In this document: positions 29,112 to 39,210 of the stretch, piece by piece | How positions within the stretch are numbered: position 1 is the stretch's first letter | Layout of the letters: every line of letters starts with the position of its first letter | Source: Pseudidiomarina indica | GTDB lineage: Bacteria > Pseudomonadota > Gammaproteobacteria > Enterobacterales > Alteromonadaceae | Length of the DNA: 64,000 bases | Assembly: GCF_900104245.1 (NCBI RefSeq) | Contig: NZ_FMXN01000005.1 | Span: 1 to 64,000 of the forward strand | Direction: 5' to 3' | Made by a program: the position numbers and the translations under genes | The notes under the pieces: generated by a model | The model's database searches: none | What the model saw: only the letters and a program-made list of their open reading frames with translations | Told to the model about the DNA's origin: nothing

Positions 29112-29960
29112 ATGAATTGTTTAGTCTCCCCCCAATGGCTTGCTGCTCGACTGCAGCAACCGCGTCACGCACTGCATGTATTGGATGCAAGCATGGTGCA
29201 GGTGGTTGGTCGGGTGCCACTTGAATACCCGCAACGTCAGGTGATTCCGGGCGCTCGTTGGTTAGGGTTGGAAGATTACCTGACCGACCATGAAGCGTCC
29301 TTACCGAATACGTTTCCGCGGCCGGAGCAAGTCACTGAGCGCTTACAGCAACTAGGGGTCAATACCGGTGATACCATCGTGTTGTATGATAACCAGGGGA
29401 TTTATTCAGCCCCTCGGGCGTGGGTGATTTTAAAAGCCATGGGGGTGGAGCAGGTCTATTTTCTCAATGGTGGATTGCCACAATGGTTAGCGGATGGGTT
29501 GCCTTGGGCAACGGACTATCTACCGCTCCCTGAAAGTCGCGGTGACGTTATTGCGCAGCGACAGCCAGACTGGTTAGTGGACGCCCAACACGTGTTGGCA
29601 GCCAGTCAGCAACAGCAAGCATTGATTGTTGATGCGCGTGGCGCTGCACGCTTCTTGGGGCAACAACCCGAGCCGCGGGAAGGGATGCGCTCGGGGCATA
29701 TTCCAACGGCGGTCAATTTACCATTTCAGGAGGTTCTAACGGAACATGGTTTCCGTTCGGCAGAGCAATTGGCTGAACAATTCAACCAGCTCGGTGCGAC
29801 ACAAGACACTCCACTGATCACCAGCTGTGGCTCAGGAATTACTGCCTGTGTTTTGTTGGTAGCGGCACACTTAGCCGGTTATCAGCAGGTGAAATTATAT
29901 GATGGGTCGTGGGCAGAGTGGGGAGCTGATCCTCAACTCCCCATTGCGACTGGCGAATAA
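29112..29960 (+). CDS. sseA: Rhodanese-type sulfurtransferase (thiosulfate/3-mercaptopyruvate)
   Basis: 282 residues with two rhodanese domains (about 5-125 and 150-275). The active-site loop SCGSGITACV near 237-246 holds the persulfide cysteine; CGSG-type loops are typical of 3-mercaptopyruvate sulfurtransferases, while CRxGxx is typical of thiosulfate enzymes. Substrate is therefore likely mercaptopyruvate. Starts 27 bases after the YfcC gene and ends 13 bases from the convergent ychF stop; no terminator hairpin fits in that gap. Confidence 0.85.
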   Translation: MNCLVSPQWLAARLQQPRHALHVLDASMVQVVGRVPLEYPQRQVIPGARWLGLEDYLTDHEASLPNTFPRPEQVTERLQQLGVNTGDTIVLYDNQGIYSAPRAWVILKAMGVEQVYFLNGGLPQWLADGLPWATDYLPLPESRGDVIAQRQPDWLVDAQHVLAASQQQQALIVDARGAARFLGQQPEPREGMRSGHIPTAVNLPFQEVLTEHGFRSAEQLAEQFNQLGATQDTPLITSCGSGITACVLLVAAHLAGYQQVKLYDGSWAEWGADPQLPIATGE

Positions 29961-29973
29961 TGAGGGAGCGGGA

Positions 29974-31065
29974 TTAAACGTTAAAGCGGAATAAAATGAC
30001 ATCACCGTCGTTGACGATGTAGTCTTTCCCTTCTTCCCGACGTTTTCCTGCTTCTTTCGCGCCTTGCTCACCTTGATACTGAATGAAGTCGTCATAGCCG
30101 ACTACCACAGCACGGATAAACCCTTTTTCAAAGTCCGTATGAATTTTACCTGCAGCTTGGGGAGCGGTTGCACCGACAGGAATTGTCCAAGCACGAACTT
30201 CTTTAACGCCCGCAGTGAAGTAAGTTTGTAAATTTAACAGGTTATAGCCGGCCCGAATCACTCGGTTTAAACCGGGTTCGGTGAGGCCTAACTCCGCCAT
30301 AAACTCGGCTTTATCCGCGTCATCTAATTCCGCAAGCTCTGACTCAATTTCGGCACAAACAGGGACTACCACGGCATTTTCTTTTGCCGCAATGTCACGC
30401 ACTTGATCTAAATAAGGGTTATTTTCGAAGCCATCTTCATTGACGTTCGCAATGTACATGGTCGGCTTGAGCGTTAATAAGTTGTAGCTACGAATGGTGG
30501 CAGCTTCATCCGCACTTAGCGCAATTGAACGAGCCATTTCACCGTTCTCTAGAGCCGGTAATAGTTTTTGTAACACAGCGATTTCAGCGGCTGCTTGCTT
30601 ATCGCCGCCTTTGGCTTTTTTACCTTGTCGGACAATGGCTTTTTCCACACTCTCAAGATCGGCGAGAGCGAGCTCGGTATTGATAACCTCAATATCTTCA
30701 ATGGGATTGACGCGGCCGGCGACGTGCACAATATTATCGTTTTCGAAGCAACGAACCACGTGACCGATGGCGTCGGTTTCACGAATGTTAGCAAGGAACT
30801 GGTTGCCTAAACCTTCGCCTTTTGACGCGCCTTTGACCAAACCCGCAATATCCACGAATTCCATGGTGGTTGGCACCGTTCGCTGTGGATTGACGATTTT
30901 GGCTAATTCATCTAAGCGCGGATCAGGAACAGCGACAACCCCAGTATTTGGCTCAATGGTGCAAAACGGAAAGTTTGCTGCTTCAATTCCCGCTTTCGTG
31001 AGTGCATTGAACAGAGTTGATTTACCGACGTTCGGTAAGCCGACAATACCACACTTAAATCCCAT
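29974..31065 (-). CDS. ychF: Redox-responsive ATPase YchF (OLA1 family)
   Basis: 363 residues. The G domain begins with P-loop [14 protein letters not shown] (8-21), DIAGLV at G3, and the altered G4 motif (YIANVNED, NxxE) that changes specificity from GTP to ATP. A coiled-coil insert and a C-terminal TGS domain ([18 protein letters not shown]) follow. It binds ribosomes and affects oxidative-stress responses. Follows pth with 12 bases, as in E. coli. Confidence 0.97.
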   Translation of the reverse strand: MGFKCGIVGLPNVGKSTLFNALTKAGIEAANFPFCTIEPNTGVVAVPDPRLDELAKIVNPQRTVPTTMEFVDIAGLVKGASKGEGLGNQFLANIRETDAIGHVVRCFENDNIVHVAGRVNPIEDIEVINTELALADLESVEKAIVRQGKKAKGGDKQAAAEIAVLQKLLPALENGEMARSIALSADEAATIRSYNLLTLKPTMYIANVNEDGFENNPYLDQVRDIAAKENAVVVPVCAEIESELAELDDADKAEFMAELGLTEPGLNRVIRAGYNLLNLQTYFTAGVKEVRAWTIPVGATAPQAAGKIHTDFEKGFIRAVVVGYDDFIQYQGEQGAKEAGKRREEGKDYIVNDGDVILFRFNV

Positions 31066-31077
31066 GCTTCGTTCTCT

Positions 31078-31662
31078 CTATTGTGCTTTAAAACTATGTA
31101 AATGTTGTTGGGCGGCACGCATGTCTTCGCGTAGTAAGATATCGATACTACGACAGGCTTCGGTAATGCTCGCATCGATGAGCTGCTGCTCGTGGGCAGG
31201 TGCTTTGCCTAATACCCAACCTGTGACTTTGCTTTTATCACCAGGGTGCCCAATACCAATGCGTAAACGATGAAAATCTTGCTGCCCTAAACGTGCCACA
31301 ATATCTTTAATGCCATTATGCCCACCAGTGCCACCCCCAGTTTTAAATTTTGCGACTCCGGGCGGTAAGTCCAGCTCATCGTAGGCGACTAAAATTTCTT
31401 CAGGAGCGATTTTGAAAAAGTTGGCAAGGGTGGCGACTGCCGTTCCGCTACGGTTCATAAACTGCATCGGCTGTAAAATGCGTAAATCAGTGCTGCCGAT
31501 TTGAATGCGGGCGGTATAACCAAAAAATTTACTATCAGGCTGTAGGGAGTGGCCATGTGCGCGAGCAAACTGCTCAACGAGCCAAAAGCCTGCATTATGA
31601 CGAGTTTGAGAATATTCGGGGCCTGGATTACCCAGGCCCACTAATAAGCGAATTGCTGACAT
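31078..31662 (-). CDS. pth: Peptidyl-tRNA hydrolase
   Basis: 194 residues. The start [22 protein letters not shown] has the catalytic histidine of the TRHN motif (about residue 22), and the conserved [12 protein letters not shown] and GIGHPG motifs follow. It releases tRNA from prematurely dropped peptides. Located 8 bases after rplY. Confidence 0.97.
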   Translation of the reverse strand: MSAIRLLVGLGNPGPEYSQTRHNAGFWLVEQFARAHGHSLQPDSKFFGYTARIQIGSTDLRILQPMQFMNRSGTAVATLANFFKIAPEEILVAYDELDLPPGVAKFKTGGGTGGHNGIKDIVARLGQQDFHRLRIGIGHPGDKSKVTGWVLGKAPAHEQQLIDASITEACRSIDILLREDMRAAQQHLHSFKAQ

Positions 31663-31670
31663 GGTCTGTC

Positions 31671-32324
31671 TTATTCAGCGTCGCTCTTATTCTCAGCGTC
31701 ATCACCAGCTTCATCAGCGGCTTCGTCAGTTTCAACTTCTACACGAGGAGCTGAGATAGAAACAACTGGGTGGTTGAAGTCTTCACCTTTCATCAGGTCA
31801 AGCAATTCAATTGTTTCTGGAATCACTAAATCGCTTAAGTGCACGGTTTCGCCAACTTTCAGATTGGCAACGTCAACGACGATCGCTTCTGGAATATCTT
31901 GTGGCATACACTCAACTTCAACATCTGTGATGTGGTGCATTAAGATACCGCCTTCAAGCTTCACACCAACAGCTGATTCTTCATTCACTAAGTGAACTGG
32001 AACCAAGGTTTGAAGTTTCTGACCTTTAACAACGCGTTGAAAGTCTAAGTGAGCTAACTTTGGCTTGAACGGGTGACGTTGAACATCTTTCAAAATTGTT
32101 TGATGTTTCTTGCCATCAATGACCAAGGTCACGATTTGTGAGTAGAAACCTTCGTGCTCAGACATGTTGTTCACTTTGTTGTGATCCAACGTCAGTGAAA
32201 TGGCCTCTTCACCAGCACCATATAAAATAGCAGGAACTTTATCCGCACGACGCAGGCGGCGGCTCGCACCTTTCCCTGTATCCTTACGGACTTCTGCTTG
32301 TAAAACAAATTCGATTGTAGACAT
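31671..32324 (-). CDS. rplY: 50S ribosomal protein L25, long (CTC/TL5) form
   Basis: 217 residues: an N-terminal 5S-rRNA-binding L25 domain (about 1-95, with [20 protein letters not shown]) and a C-terminal TL5-type beta domain (about 100-190), followed by an acidic tail rich in D, E and A. E. coli L25 has only the first domain; the long form is usual in Alteromonadales and pseudomonads. A small hairpin GGAG-AAT-CTCC covers its ribosome site just before the ATG. Confidence 0.95.
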   Translation of the reverse strand: MSTIEFVLQAEVRKDTGKGASRRLRRADKVPAILYGAGEEAISLTLDHNKVNNMSEHEGFYSQIVTLVIDGKKHQTILKDVQRHPFKPKLAHLDFQRVVKGQKLQTLVPVHLVNEESAVGVKLEGGILMHHITDVEVECMPQDIPEAIVVDVANLKVGETVHLSDLVIPETIELLDLMKGEDFNHPVVSISAPRVEVETDEAADEAGDDAENKSDAE

Positions 32325-32354
32325 CGGGAGATTCTCCGTTAAATAAAAATAAGC

Positions 32355-32378
32355 CGAATATTCGCGACCAAATATTCG
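32355..32378 (-). promoter_or_regulatory. Structured leader hairpin before rplY (attenuator-like)
   Basis: On the minus strand the arms CGAATATT (32378-32371) and AATATTCG (32362-32355) enclose an 8-base loop, the 3' arm continues GGC and could extend to an upstream GCCGA, and the stem is followed by a T-rich run, TTATTTTTATTT. The structure lies between the predicted rplY promoter and the rplY ATG, so it could end transcription early in the leader or terminate read-through from prs. Confidence 0.6.
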
Positions 32379-32418
32379 ACATGGACCTCATCGGCTCTAT
32401 AGGAGCGGAGGGCGGCGC

Positions 32419-32447
32419 ATATTAGCACCGCACCTGATGAATTTCAA
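32419..32447 (-). promoter_or_regulatory. Promoter for rplY-pth-ychF
   Basis: Minus strand TTGAAA (32442-32447), 17 bases, TAATAT (32419-32424), preceded by TG to make an extended -10, and followed by a GC-rich GCGCCGCC discriminator. Transcription would begin near 32412, giving a leader of about 88 bases before rplY. It starts only 5 bases after the prs stop codon, separating rplY from the prs operon. Confidence 0.7.
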
Positions 32448-32451
32448 TGAC

Positions 32452-33399
32452 TCAATACTCAAACATCGCGGAAATAGATTCTTCATTACTGACGCGACGA
32501 ATGGCTTCCGAAAGCATGCCGCTCAGCGTCAATTGATGAACTTTGCTGAGGGATTTCATTTCAGGATTGAGTGGAATACTGTCGGTAATGATGACGCGGT
32601 CAATGAGGGAGTCGCGGATATTCGCAAATGCATTGCCGGAAAAAACTGGATGGGTGGCGTATGCAAACACTCGGCGGGCACCTTTTTTCTTTAATGCTTC
32701 TGCTGCTTTACACAGCGTTCCACCGGTATCAATCATGTCATCAACAATAATGCAATCGCGGTCTTCAATGTCACCAATAATGTGCATTACTTGGGACTCA
32801 TTGGCACGCGGACGGCGCTTGTCAATAATGGCTAAATCGATGTCATTCAGGAGCTTCGCAATCGCTCGGGCCCGTACAACGCCGCCAATATCCGGGGATA
32901 CCACGACAGGATTGTGGAATTCTTGCACGCGCAAATGTTCCATCAGCACCGGGCTGGCAAACACGTTGTCCACAGGGACATCAAAGAAACCTTGAATTTG
33001 TTCAGCATGAAGGTCGACGGTAAGGACACGGTCAACGCCAACACTGGAAAGAAAGTCTGCAACGACTTTTGCGGTAATCGGGACCCGTGCAGAACGTACG
33101 CGGCGATCTTGTCGAGCGTAGCCAAAATACGGCATCACCGCTGTAATTCGACCTGCTGAGGCACGGCGCAAGGCGTCGACCATCACGATCAACTCCATCA
33201 AGTTGTCGTTGGTAGGCGCACAGGTGGATTGAATAATAAAAACGTCCGAACCACGCACGTTCTCATTAATTTGCACGCTAATTTCACCATCACTAAAACG
33301 CCCTACATCAGCGCTACCGAGTTTGATATACAAACGATCGGCAATTTTCTGGGCGAGTTCTGGCGTTGCGTTGCCAGCAAAAAGCTTCATATCAGGCAC
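32452..33399 (-). CDS. prs: Ribose-phosphate pyrophosphokinase
   Basis: 315 residues, identical in length to E. coli Prs. It makes PRPP from ribose-5-phosphate and ATP. The PRPP motif [14 protein letters not shown] and the flexible-loop region [16 protein letters not shown] are intact. The start is GTG 33397-33399 (protein [13 protein letters not shown]), with TGAGG 6 bases upstream; E. coli prs also starts with GTG. A longer frame of four codons would overlap the start region of the ribosome site and is rejected. Third gene of lolB-ispE-prs. Confidence 0.96.
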   Translation of the reverse strand: MPDMKLFAGNATPELAQKIADRLYIKLGSADVGRFSDGEISVQINENVRGSDVFIIQSTCAPTNDNLMELIVMVDALRRASAGRITAVMPYFGYARQDRRVRSARVPITAKVVADFLSSVGVDRVLTVDLHAEQIQGFFDVPVDNVFASPVLMEHLRVQEFHNPVVVSPDIGGVVRARAIAKLLNDIDLAIIDKRRPRANESQVMHIIGDIEDRDCIIVDDMIDTGGTLCKAAEALKKKGARRVFAYATHPVFSGNAFANIRDSLIDRVIITDSIPLNPEMKSLSKVHQLTLSGMLSEAIRRVSNEESISAMFEY

Positions 33400-33413
33400 A
33401 CTAAACCTCAATC

Positions 33414-34283
33414 TTAGTCGGGTAGGTTCACAGTTGAAGCCTGCCGCAAATGCTGGCAGACCGGGTTCTCATTCAGCCCTTGCGCAACAAAGCCTTGCCA
33501 TTTATCAGGCAATGCTTGAAGCGCTTGTTGAGCAGGTTCCTCGCTGTCAAAGCGTGCAAATACGCAGGCACCAGTGCCGGTCAAACGAGGTGGTGCATAT
33601 TCTAGCAACCAGGCAAGGGCATTGGCAACTTCAGGGTGCAGTTGACTGACCAGCTGCTCACAATCATTGCGCGTGGTTTCCCATTGCCACTGGGTCCAAT
33701 CCTGCAAAGGCAGGGTTTGGCGTGGTAAATCGGGATGTTTAAACACCGTTGGTGTGGCAACGGTCACGCCAGGATGCACCACCAGATACCAAGGGCAAGG
33801 CGGTGTTGCTGGGGTAAGTATTTCACCAATACCGGTAGCAAATGCAGCCCGACCGTGAATAAATACCGGAATATCAGCACCCAGCGATAAGCCAAGCGTG
33901 GCGAGCTCTGCAGTGGAGAGCGGCAGTTGCCAAAGGTGTCGCAACGCTAATAAGGTGGTTGCCGCATCTGATGAACCGCCACCCAGACCGCCCCCCGCTG
34001 GCAATCGCTTGTCCAGATGCACATGCACACCGCGCCAGTGGGTAGGAAAGCGGTGCTGTAATAACCGTGCGGCTTGCAGCACTAGGTTATCGGCTGTAGC
34101 AAATTGTGCTTGGGAACAGGTGAAAGTGAGGGTTCGCTCCGGCTGCGGGGTAAAGGTTAAGGTGTCGCCATAATCAATAAATTGGAACAGTGTTTCTAAA
34201 CGATGGTAGCCATCGTCACGTTGGCCAATGATGTGTAAGAATAAATTGAGCTTTGCGACCGCAGGAAGGGTTAAAACTGCCAT
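33414..34283 (-). CDS. ispE: 4-diphosphocytidyl-2-C-methyl-D-erythritol kinase
   Basis: 289 residues, GHMP kinase family in the MEP isoprenoid pathway. AKLNLFLHI at the start and the glycine-rich ATP loop [17 protein letters not shown] (about 93-109) are clear. ATG 34281-34283 overlaps the lolB stop by 13 bases. The lolB-ispE-prs order is that of E. coli. Confidence 0.96.
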   Translation of the reverse strand: MAVLTLPAVAKLNLFLHIIGQRDDGYHRLETLFQFIDYGDTLTFTPQPERTLTFTCSQAQFATADNLVLQAARLLQHRFPTHWRGVHVHLDKRLPAGGGLGGGSSDAATTLLALRHLWQLPLSTAELATLGLSLGADIPVFIHGRAAFATGIGEILTPATPPCPWYLVVHPGVTVATPTVFKHPDLPRQTLPLQDWTQWQWETTRNDCEQLVSQLHPEVANALAWLLEYAPPRLTGTGACVFARFDSEEPAQQALQALPDKWQGFVAQGLNENPVCQHLRQASTVNLPD

Positions 34284-34903
34284 TTTGAAACCTGTAATTT
34301 GAGCCGCCACTGCTTGCTCGAAAGTTCGATAAGGTGGGGAAGGTAGACCCCATTCGTTGATTTGTACTGCTGCAATTGACCTTGCCAGAGTTGTCCGGAG
34401 GCAGGCATGACAAAGCCGGCCAACAGTGCCAGCGATTCGTCGTTAACCGACTGTAATTGATAAGATTTATCCATCATTTGAGGTTGTTCTCGACCACTGA
34501 TGATGGCACTCATCTGATTTATCGGTAACTCCAATCGAAAATATTCCCACAATAACTCATCCATTGTGGTGGCTTGGTAATGAGTGCCGTCTTCAGCAAT
34601 CAAAATGGCGCCTGCGGGGGTCTGCTCTAAACGCGCCAAAGTGCCGCGTAGCGGGTGATAGAAGCGCATCTTGAGTTGCGTTGGCGTTGCTTGCCACTCC
34701 ACATACATGCTATGCCGATCTTGTTGTTGTAGATCAAACAATGCCATTTGTCCGCGCAACTGCCAATCGGTCAGTTTTTGCAGCCGAGACTGCTGAGCTT
34801 GAATGGCGGCAATGCTGACGTCATGCTGGATTGGTGGGCGTTGCACGGAACTACAGGCAGTTAAGCTAAGTAGGGCGAGCAACAGGATCAGGGGGCGGTT
34901 CAT
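34271..34903 (-). CDS. lolB: Outer-membrane lipoprotein receptor LolB
   Basis: 210 residues. Signal peptide 1-16 with lipobox LTAC at C17, then a LolB domain with WQLRGQMALFD (strand 1) and YVEWQATPTQLKMRFYHPL. LolB receives lipoproteins from LolA and inserts them in the outer membrane. ATG 34901-34903 starts the signal peptide directly; two upstream ATGs in frame add a charged stretch that would spoil it. Divergent from hemA over 99 bases. Confidence 0.92.
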   Translation of the reverse strand: MNRPLILLLALLSLTACSSVQRPPIQHDVSIAAIQAQQSRLQKLTDWQLRGQMALFDLQQQDRHSMYVEWQATPTQLKMRFYHPLRGTLARLEQTPAGAILIAEDGTHYQATTMDELLWEYFRLELPINQMSAIISGREQPQMMDKSYQLQSVNDESLALLAGFVMPASGQLWQGQLQQYKSTNGVYLPHLIELSSKQWRLKLQVSKWQF

Positions 34904-35002
34904 CTCGATAGCTATCCTTGTTCGTACGCTTTTCATAATGCGGGCTTTCACGTACAATTGCCAGCGTTTCGCAGTAGTTAAGGGCTCGTTCTATTTTCTA
35001 TT

Positions 35003-36253
35003 ATGACCATTTTTGCGCTAGGTGTTAACCACAAAACCGCTTCCGTCGCTTTACGGGAGCAAGTTGCTTTCACGCCAGAGCAGTTGCATCAAGCACTGCC
35101 AGCTTTGCGTGAGCAAACGGGTGTGGCCGAAGCCGTTATCTTATCCACTTGTAACCGCACTGAGCTGTATTGCCATGGGGCAACCTCAACCGATATGTTG
35201 TTGGGCTGGTTAGCCGGTTACCATCGAATCCCGTTGGAACAGTTACGGGAGCATTGCTATGCCTATCAAGATGACGCAGCAATTGAACACCTTATGGCGG
35301 TTGCCAGTGGCTTGGACTCCTTGGTGTTGGGAGAGCCTCAAATTCTAGGCCAAGTGAAGCAAGCCTATCAATTTGCACGGAACCAAGCGAGTGTTGGTAC
35401 GGTGATGGAACGGCTGTTCCAAAGCACATTTCGCGTGGCTAAAACTGTCCGCAGTGAAACCAAAGTGGGTGAAAATGCGGTATCGGTGGCGTTTGCTGCA
35501 GTGAATTTAGCACGCCAGATTTTCGCCGAGCTGCCGCAATCCCGAGTATTATTGGTGGGAGCTGGTGACACCGCTGAATTGGTGGCGCAGCACTTGACTG
35601 AACATGGGGTGCAGCAGCTGATGGTCGCCAACCGTACCCTTGAGCGGGCTCAGGTAGTCGCCAACCGGTTTCAGGGGCAGGCCCATACCTTGGGAGAGCT
35701 CCCTGAGTTATTGCCACAGGCAGACATTGTGATCAGTTCAACCGCAAGTCCCTTACCCATTGTTGGTAAAGGCTTGATTGAAAAGGCACTGAAAGAGCGT
35801 AAACGCCGGCCGATTTTATTAATCGACCTTGCCGTTCCTCGTGATATTGAAGAACAAGTTAATGAGCTTGATGGTGCCTACTTGTACACAGTGGATGATT
35901 TGCAAGGCATTATCACTGAAAACCTTCGGAACCGGGAAGAAGCCGCAGAAGAAGCAAAAGTGATTATTGCTGAGCACACTGAAGCGTTTTCTGCGTGGTT
36001 ACGCCAATTGGATCACGTTGATGTGATTCGTGACTATCGTCAACGCGTGCAACAGATGGCGCAAGAACAGTTACAACGCGCACACAACCAATTAACGTCA
36101 GGAAAATCTCCAGAAGCCGTGTTGCAAGAGCTCACCCAACGTTTAACCAATCAATTTTTACATCAGCCCACGCAGTTAATGCGGGAAGCTGGGGCTGCTG
36201 GTGATGATTTAACACTGGCTGTATTTCAACGATTAATCGCAGACGACGAGTAA
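35003..36253 (+). CDS. hemA: Glutamyl-tRNA reductase
   Basis: 416 residues, first step of C5-pathway heme synthesis. Catalytic cysteine C50 lies in STCNRTELYC, as in E. coli. GEPQILGQVKQAY and the NADPH-binding VLLVGAGDTAELVAQHL follow, with a C-terminal dimerisation helix. The lolB/hemA divergence and hemA-prfA-prmC order match other gammaproteobacteria. Confidence 0.97.
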   Translation: MTIFALGVNHKTASVALREQVAFTPEQLHQALPALREQTGVAEAVILSTCNRTELYCHGATSTDMLLGWLAGYHRIPLEQLREHCYAYQDDAAIEHLMAVASGLDSLVLGEPQILGQVKQAYQFARNQASVGTVMERLFQSTFRVAKTVRSETKVGENAVSVAFAAVNLARQIFAELPQSRVLLVGAGDTAELVAQHLTEHGVQQLMVANRTLERAQVVANRFQGQAHTLGELPELLPQADIVISSTASPLPIVGKGLIEKALKERKRRPILLIDLAVPRDIEEQVNELDGAYLYTVDDLQGIITENLRNREEAAEEAKVIIAEHTEAFSAWLRQLDHVDVIRDYRQRVQQMAQEQLQRAHNQLTSGKSPEAVLQELTQRLTNQFLHQPTQLMREAGAAGDDLTLAVFQRLIADDE

Positions 36254-36265
36254 GGTCCGCACGCC

Positions 36266-37354
36266 ATGATGAATCCGTCGATAGTTCGAAAACTAGAAGC
36301 ATTATTAGAACGTTATGAAGAAGTTCAGCATTTACTGAGTGATCCAAGTGTCATTGACGATCAGGACCGCTTCCGTGGATTATCGCGGGAGTATTCTCAA
36401 TTAGATGAATTGGTGCAGTGCTTTACCCAATACCAACAAGCTCAGGAAGATGAAGCAACGGCACAAGAAATGTTGCAAGAAGATGACGCTGAGTTACGGG
36501 AAATGGCCCGTCTTGAGCTCTTAGAGGCCAAAGAGAAACAAGCAGAACTTGCGCAACAACTACAAATTTTATTATTGCCGAAAGATCCGAATGATGAGCG
36601 TTCATGCTACCTCGAAATTCGTGCCGGAGCCGGTGGCGATGAAGCGGCTATTTTTGCGGGGGATTTATTCCGCATGTATAGCCGTTATGCGGAGCAGCGT
36701 GGCTGGCGTGTCAGTATTGTCAGTAGCAACGAAGGGGAACATGGGGGTTATAAAGAAGTAATTGCCCATGTGACCGGCGATGGCGCCTACGGCCGCTTCA
36801 AGTTCGAGTCAGGTGGGCATCGCGTGCAACGGGTTCCTGAAACTGAATCCCAAGGGCGGGTGCATACCTCGGCATGTACGGTTGCTGTTTTACCGGAAGT
36901 TCCTGAGGCGGAAGCCATTGAGATTAATCCCGCAGATTTGCGTATCGATACGTTCCGTGCCTCGGGCGCGGGTGGTCAGCACGTGAACCGGACGGACTCG
37001 GCCATTCGTATTACCCATATTCCATCGGGCTTTGTGGTCGAATGTCAGGACGAGCGTTCGCAACACAAAAACCGCGCCAAAGCGATGGCCGTGCTGCAAG
37101 CGCGTTTACAACAAGCGGAAGATGAAAAACGCCGTTTGGAAGAACAGTCTACCCGGCGCAGCTTGGTGGGCAGCGGCGATCGCTCTGAACGTATTCGCAC
37201 CTATAACTATCCGCAAGGGCGGGTCAGTGAACATCGCATTAATTTAACGTTGTATAAATTGGAAGAAATTCTCAACGGTGATTTGGACGCGATTTTGGAT
37301 GTGTTGGTGCAAGAACACCAAGCAGACGAATTGGCCGCACTCGCAGAACAATAA
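36266..37354 (+). CDS. prfA: Peptide chain release factor 1
   Basis: 362 residues. The GGQ motif is in [14 protein letters not shown] (about 233-246) and the codon-recognition PxT motif is PET in [10 protein letters not shown] (PAT in E. coli). It reads UAA and UAG stops. The first of two tandem ATGs is used, with AAGG 9 bases before. Its stop overlaps the prmC ATG (TAATG). Confidence 0.97.
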   Translation: MMNPSIVRKLEALLERYEEVQHLLSDPSVIDDQDRFRGLSREYSQLDELVQCFTQYQQAQEDEATAQEMLQEDDAELREMARLELLEAKEKQAELAQQLQILLLPKDPNDERSCYLEIRAGAGGDEAAIFAGDLFRMYSRYAEQRGWRVSIVSSNEGEHGGYKEVIAHVTGDGAYGRFKFESGGHRVQRVPETESQGRVHTSACTVAVLPEVPEAEAIEINPADLRIDTFRASGAGGQHVNRTDSAIRITHIPSGFVVECQDERSQHKNRAKAMAVLQARLQQAEDEKRRLEEQSTRRSLVGSGDRSERIRTYNYPQGRVSEHRINLTLYKLEEILNGDLDAILDVLVQEHQADELAALAEQ

Positions 37355-38211
37355 TGGTTAGCCTCCCTAGTATTGCTGAAGCATTGCGGTGGGCCGGTTC
37401 GCAACTCGCCGACAGCCCCACTGCCAAGCTTGACGCTGAGGTGTTATTAGCCCATGTGCTAGCAGTGGAACGGGTGTATTTGTTGACCTGGCCTGAGCGC
37501 GCTGTGCAACCGTCCGCTTGGCAGACATTCCAGCAGTTAGTGGAACAGCGGATGACCGGGGTTCCCGTGGCTCATTTGGTGGGGCAGCGAGAGTTTTGGT
37601 CGCTGCCGCTTCGGGTTAATGCGAGCACTTTAATTCCGCGTCCTGATACGGAAGTTTTGGTTGAGGCCGCGTTGCAATTAAGCCTGCCAGCCGAAGCGCA
37701 GGTGCTTGATTTGGGAACTGGCACCGGAGCCATTGCGCTCGCCTTAAAAAGCAGTCGCCCTCAATGGCAGGTGAGTGCGGTTGATCGGCACCCTGATGCC
37801 GTCCTGTTAGCCCAGCACAATGCCGCGGAATTAGGGCTCGCCATTGAGGTTTTTCAAAGTGACTGGTTTGCCGCAGTTACGCCGAATCAAGCATTTCATC
37901 TTATCGTCGCTAATCCTCCTTATATTGATGCAGAAGATCCGCATTTACAGCAAGGGGATGTACGGTTTGAACCCCTATCTGCCTTAATTGCAGAGCAACA
38001 AGGCTTTGCCGATTTAGCGCACATTGTCAGCACCGCCCCCAAATTTATTCAACCGCAAGGCTGGCTGGTGTTAGAGCATGGCTGGCAGCAAGGCGAGGCA
38101 GTGCGCAAGGCGATGCTTGCTCGAGGTTACCAAGAGGTTACCACGGTTCGTGATTATGCTAATCTTGATCGTGTTACCTTAGGTCAATGGAGTCAGGCCC
38201 ATGTCAAATGA
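37354..38211 (+). CDS. prmC: Release-factor glutamine methyltransferase
   Basis: 285 residues. N-terminal helical domain, then a SAM-binding domain (VLDLGTGTGAIALAL near 119-133) and the catalytic NPPY in IVANPPYIDAEDPH. It methylates the GGQ glutamine of release factors such as the one encoded upstream. The 3' end overlaps the next gene by 11 bases. Confidence 0.96.
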   Translation: MVSLPSIAEALRWAGSQLADSPTAKLDAEVLLAHVLAVERVYLLTWPERAVQPSAWQTFQQLVEQRMTGVPVAHLVGQREFWSLPLRVNASTLIPRPDTEVLVEAALQLSLPAEAQVLDLGTGTGAIALALKSSRPQWQVSAVDRHPDAVLLAQHNAAELGLAIEVFQSDWFAAVTPNQAFHLIVANPPYIDAEDPHLQQGDVRFEPLSALIAEQQGFADLAHIVSTAPKFIQPQGWLVLEHGWQQGEAVRKAMLARGYQEVTTVRDYANLDRVTLGQWSQAHVK

Positions 38212-38809
38212 TTTTATTTTTGCCGACGAACAAGACTCTCAAGAAGTGGTCGATCGAACCGCGAAAGAGGGCTGGAAAGTTTTGATTGTGGATGATGAGC
38301 GTGAAGTTCATGCCGTGACACGATTGGCATTAATGGGCATTGAGTTTGAAGGTCGTGGCTTGCAGTTCATCAGCGCCTTCTCTCGCCAGGAAGCCGAACA
38401 ATTACTCACGGAACATGATGATATTGCCATTGTGTTGTTGGACGTGGTGATGGAAACCGATGATGCGGGCTTGCAAGTGGCGAAATTCATTCGGGATACC
38501 ATCGGGAATCGCCGGAGCCGCATTGTCTTGCGGACGGGGCAACCGGGCCAAGCACCAGAGCGTCACGTGGTGATGCATTATGATATTAACGATTATAAAG
38601 CGAAAACTGAACTGACCGCACAAAAGTTGTTTACTTGTGTGATGTCAGCCTTACGCTCATACCGTGATATCATGCGCGTCACCGAACAATTTGAGCAAGT
38701 TGATCAAGAGTTAAGTTTTTACCAAACGTGGTTGCATGAACACCACCCATCGGTGGCGCAGCAACTTGCTGATGCCTACCAACGAATTACCGATACCAAT
38801 AAAAATTAA
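38201..38809 (+). CDS. Stand-alone receiver-domain protein
   Basis: 202 residues. The receiver core spans about 24-155: acidic pair D31-D32 in LIVDDE, phospho-acceptor D81 in VLLDVVMETDDAG, T112, and K135 in DYKAKTEL. Sequence resembles the N-terminal receiver found in front of DUF3369 output regions, but no output domain follows, only a 40-residue helical tail. Its position inside the hemA-prfA-prmC-sirB2-sirB1 operon (overlapping prmC, 11 bases before sirB2) is unusual. No histidine kinase gene is in the window. Function unknown. Confidence 0.82.
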   Translation: MSNDFIFADEQDSQEVVDRTAKEGWKVLIVDDEREVHAVTRLALMGIEFEGRGLQFISAFSRQEAEQLLTEHDDIAIVLLDVVMETDDAGLQVAKFIRDTIGNRRSRIVLRTGQPGQAPERHVVMHYDINDYKAKTELTAQKLFTCVMSALRSYRDIMRVTEQFEQVDQELSFYQTWLHEHHPSVAQQLADAYQRITDTNKN

Positions 38810-38820
38810 GGGAAATCACC

Positions 38821-39198
38821 ATGTCGTTTATGGCACTTAAACATCTGCATGTCACTTTCGTTGCGATCAGTGTGGTATTATTCATCTTACGATTTTTTTG
38901 GCGTTCCATAGGAGCCAAAATTGCTCAGCAAAAATGGGTGAAAATCGTCCCGCATATCATTGATACCGCCTTGTTACTCACCATTGTTGGAATGCTCATT
39001 CATTGGCGTATGTGGCCATGGGAAACCGCGTGGTTATTAAACAAAATTGTCGGTCTGGTGGGGTACATTGTGTTTGGTCTGGTGGCCATGAAAGCGTCGT
39101 ATCGCTGGTTGCGTTATGTCGGCTTTATTGTTGCGTTAAGCTGGATCATGTTTTTGTTGCATATTGCGTTTAGCAAACAAGCAATCATTACTTTTTAA
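38821..39198 (+). CDS. sirB2: SirB2-family membrane protein
   Basis: 125 residues, four membrane helices. The KHLHVTFVAISVVLFILRFFWR start and the PHIIDTALLLTIVGML segment are typical SirB2 (DUF/PF04247). Role not established; it lies with sirB1 and kdsA in many gammaproteobacteria. Confidence 0.88.
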   Translation: MSFMALKHLHVTFVAISVVLFILRFFWRSIGAKIAQQKWVKIVPHIIDTALLLTIVGMLIHWRMWPWETAWLLNKIVGLVGYIVFGLVAMKASYRWLRYVGFIVALSWIMFLLHIAFSKQAIITF

Positions 39199-39210
39199 AT
39201 TTGAAGGTTT

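Noticed and set aside
30767-31273. 168-codon frame opposite ychF and pth
   Set aside because: Crosses the junction of two well-supported genes on the other strand; antisense shadow.
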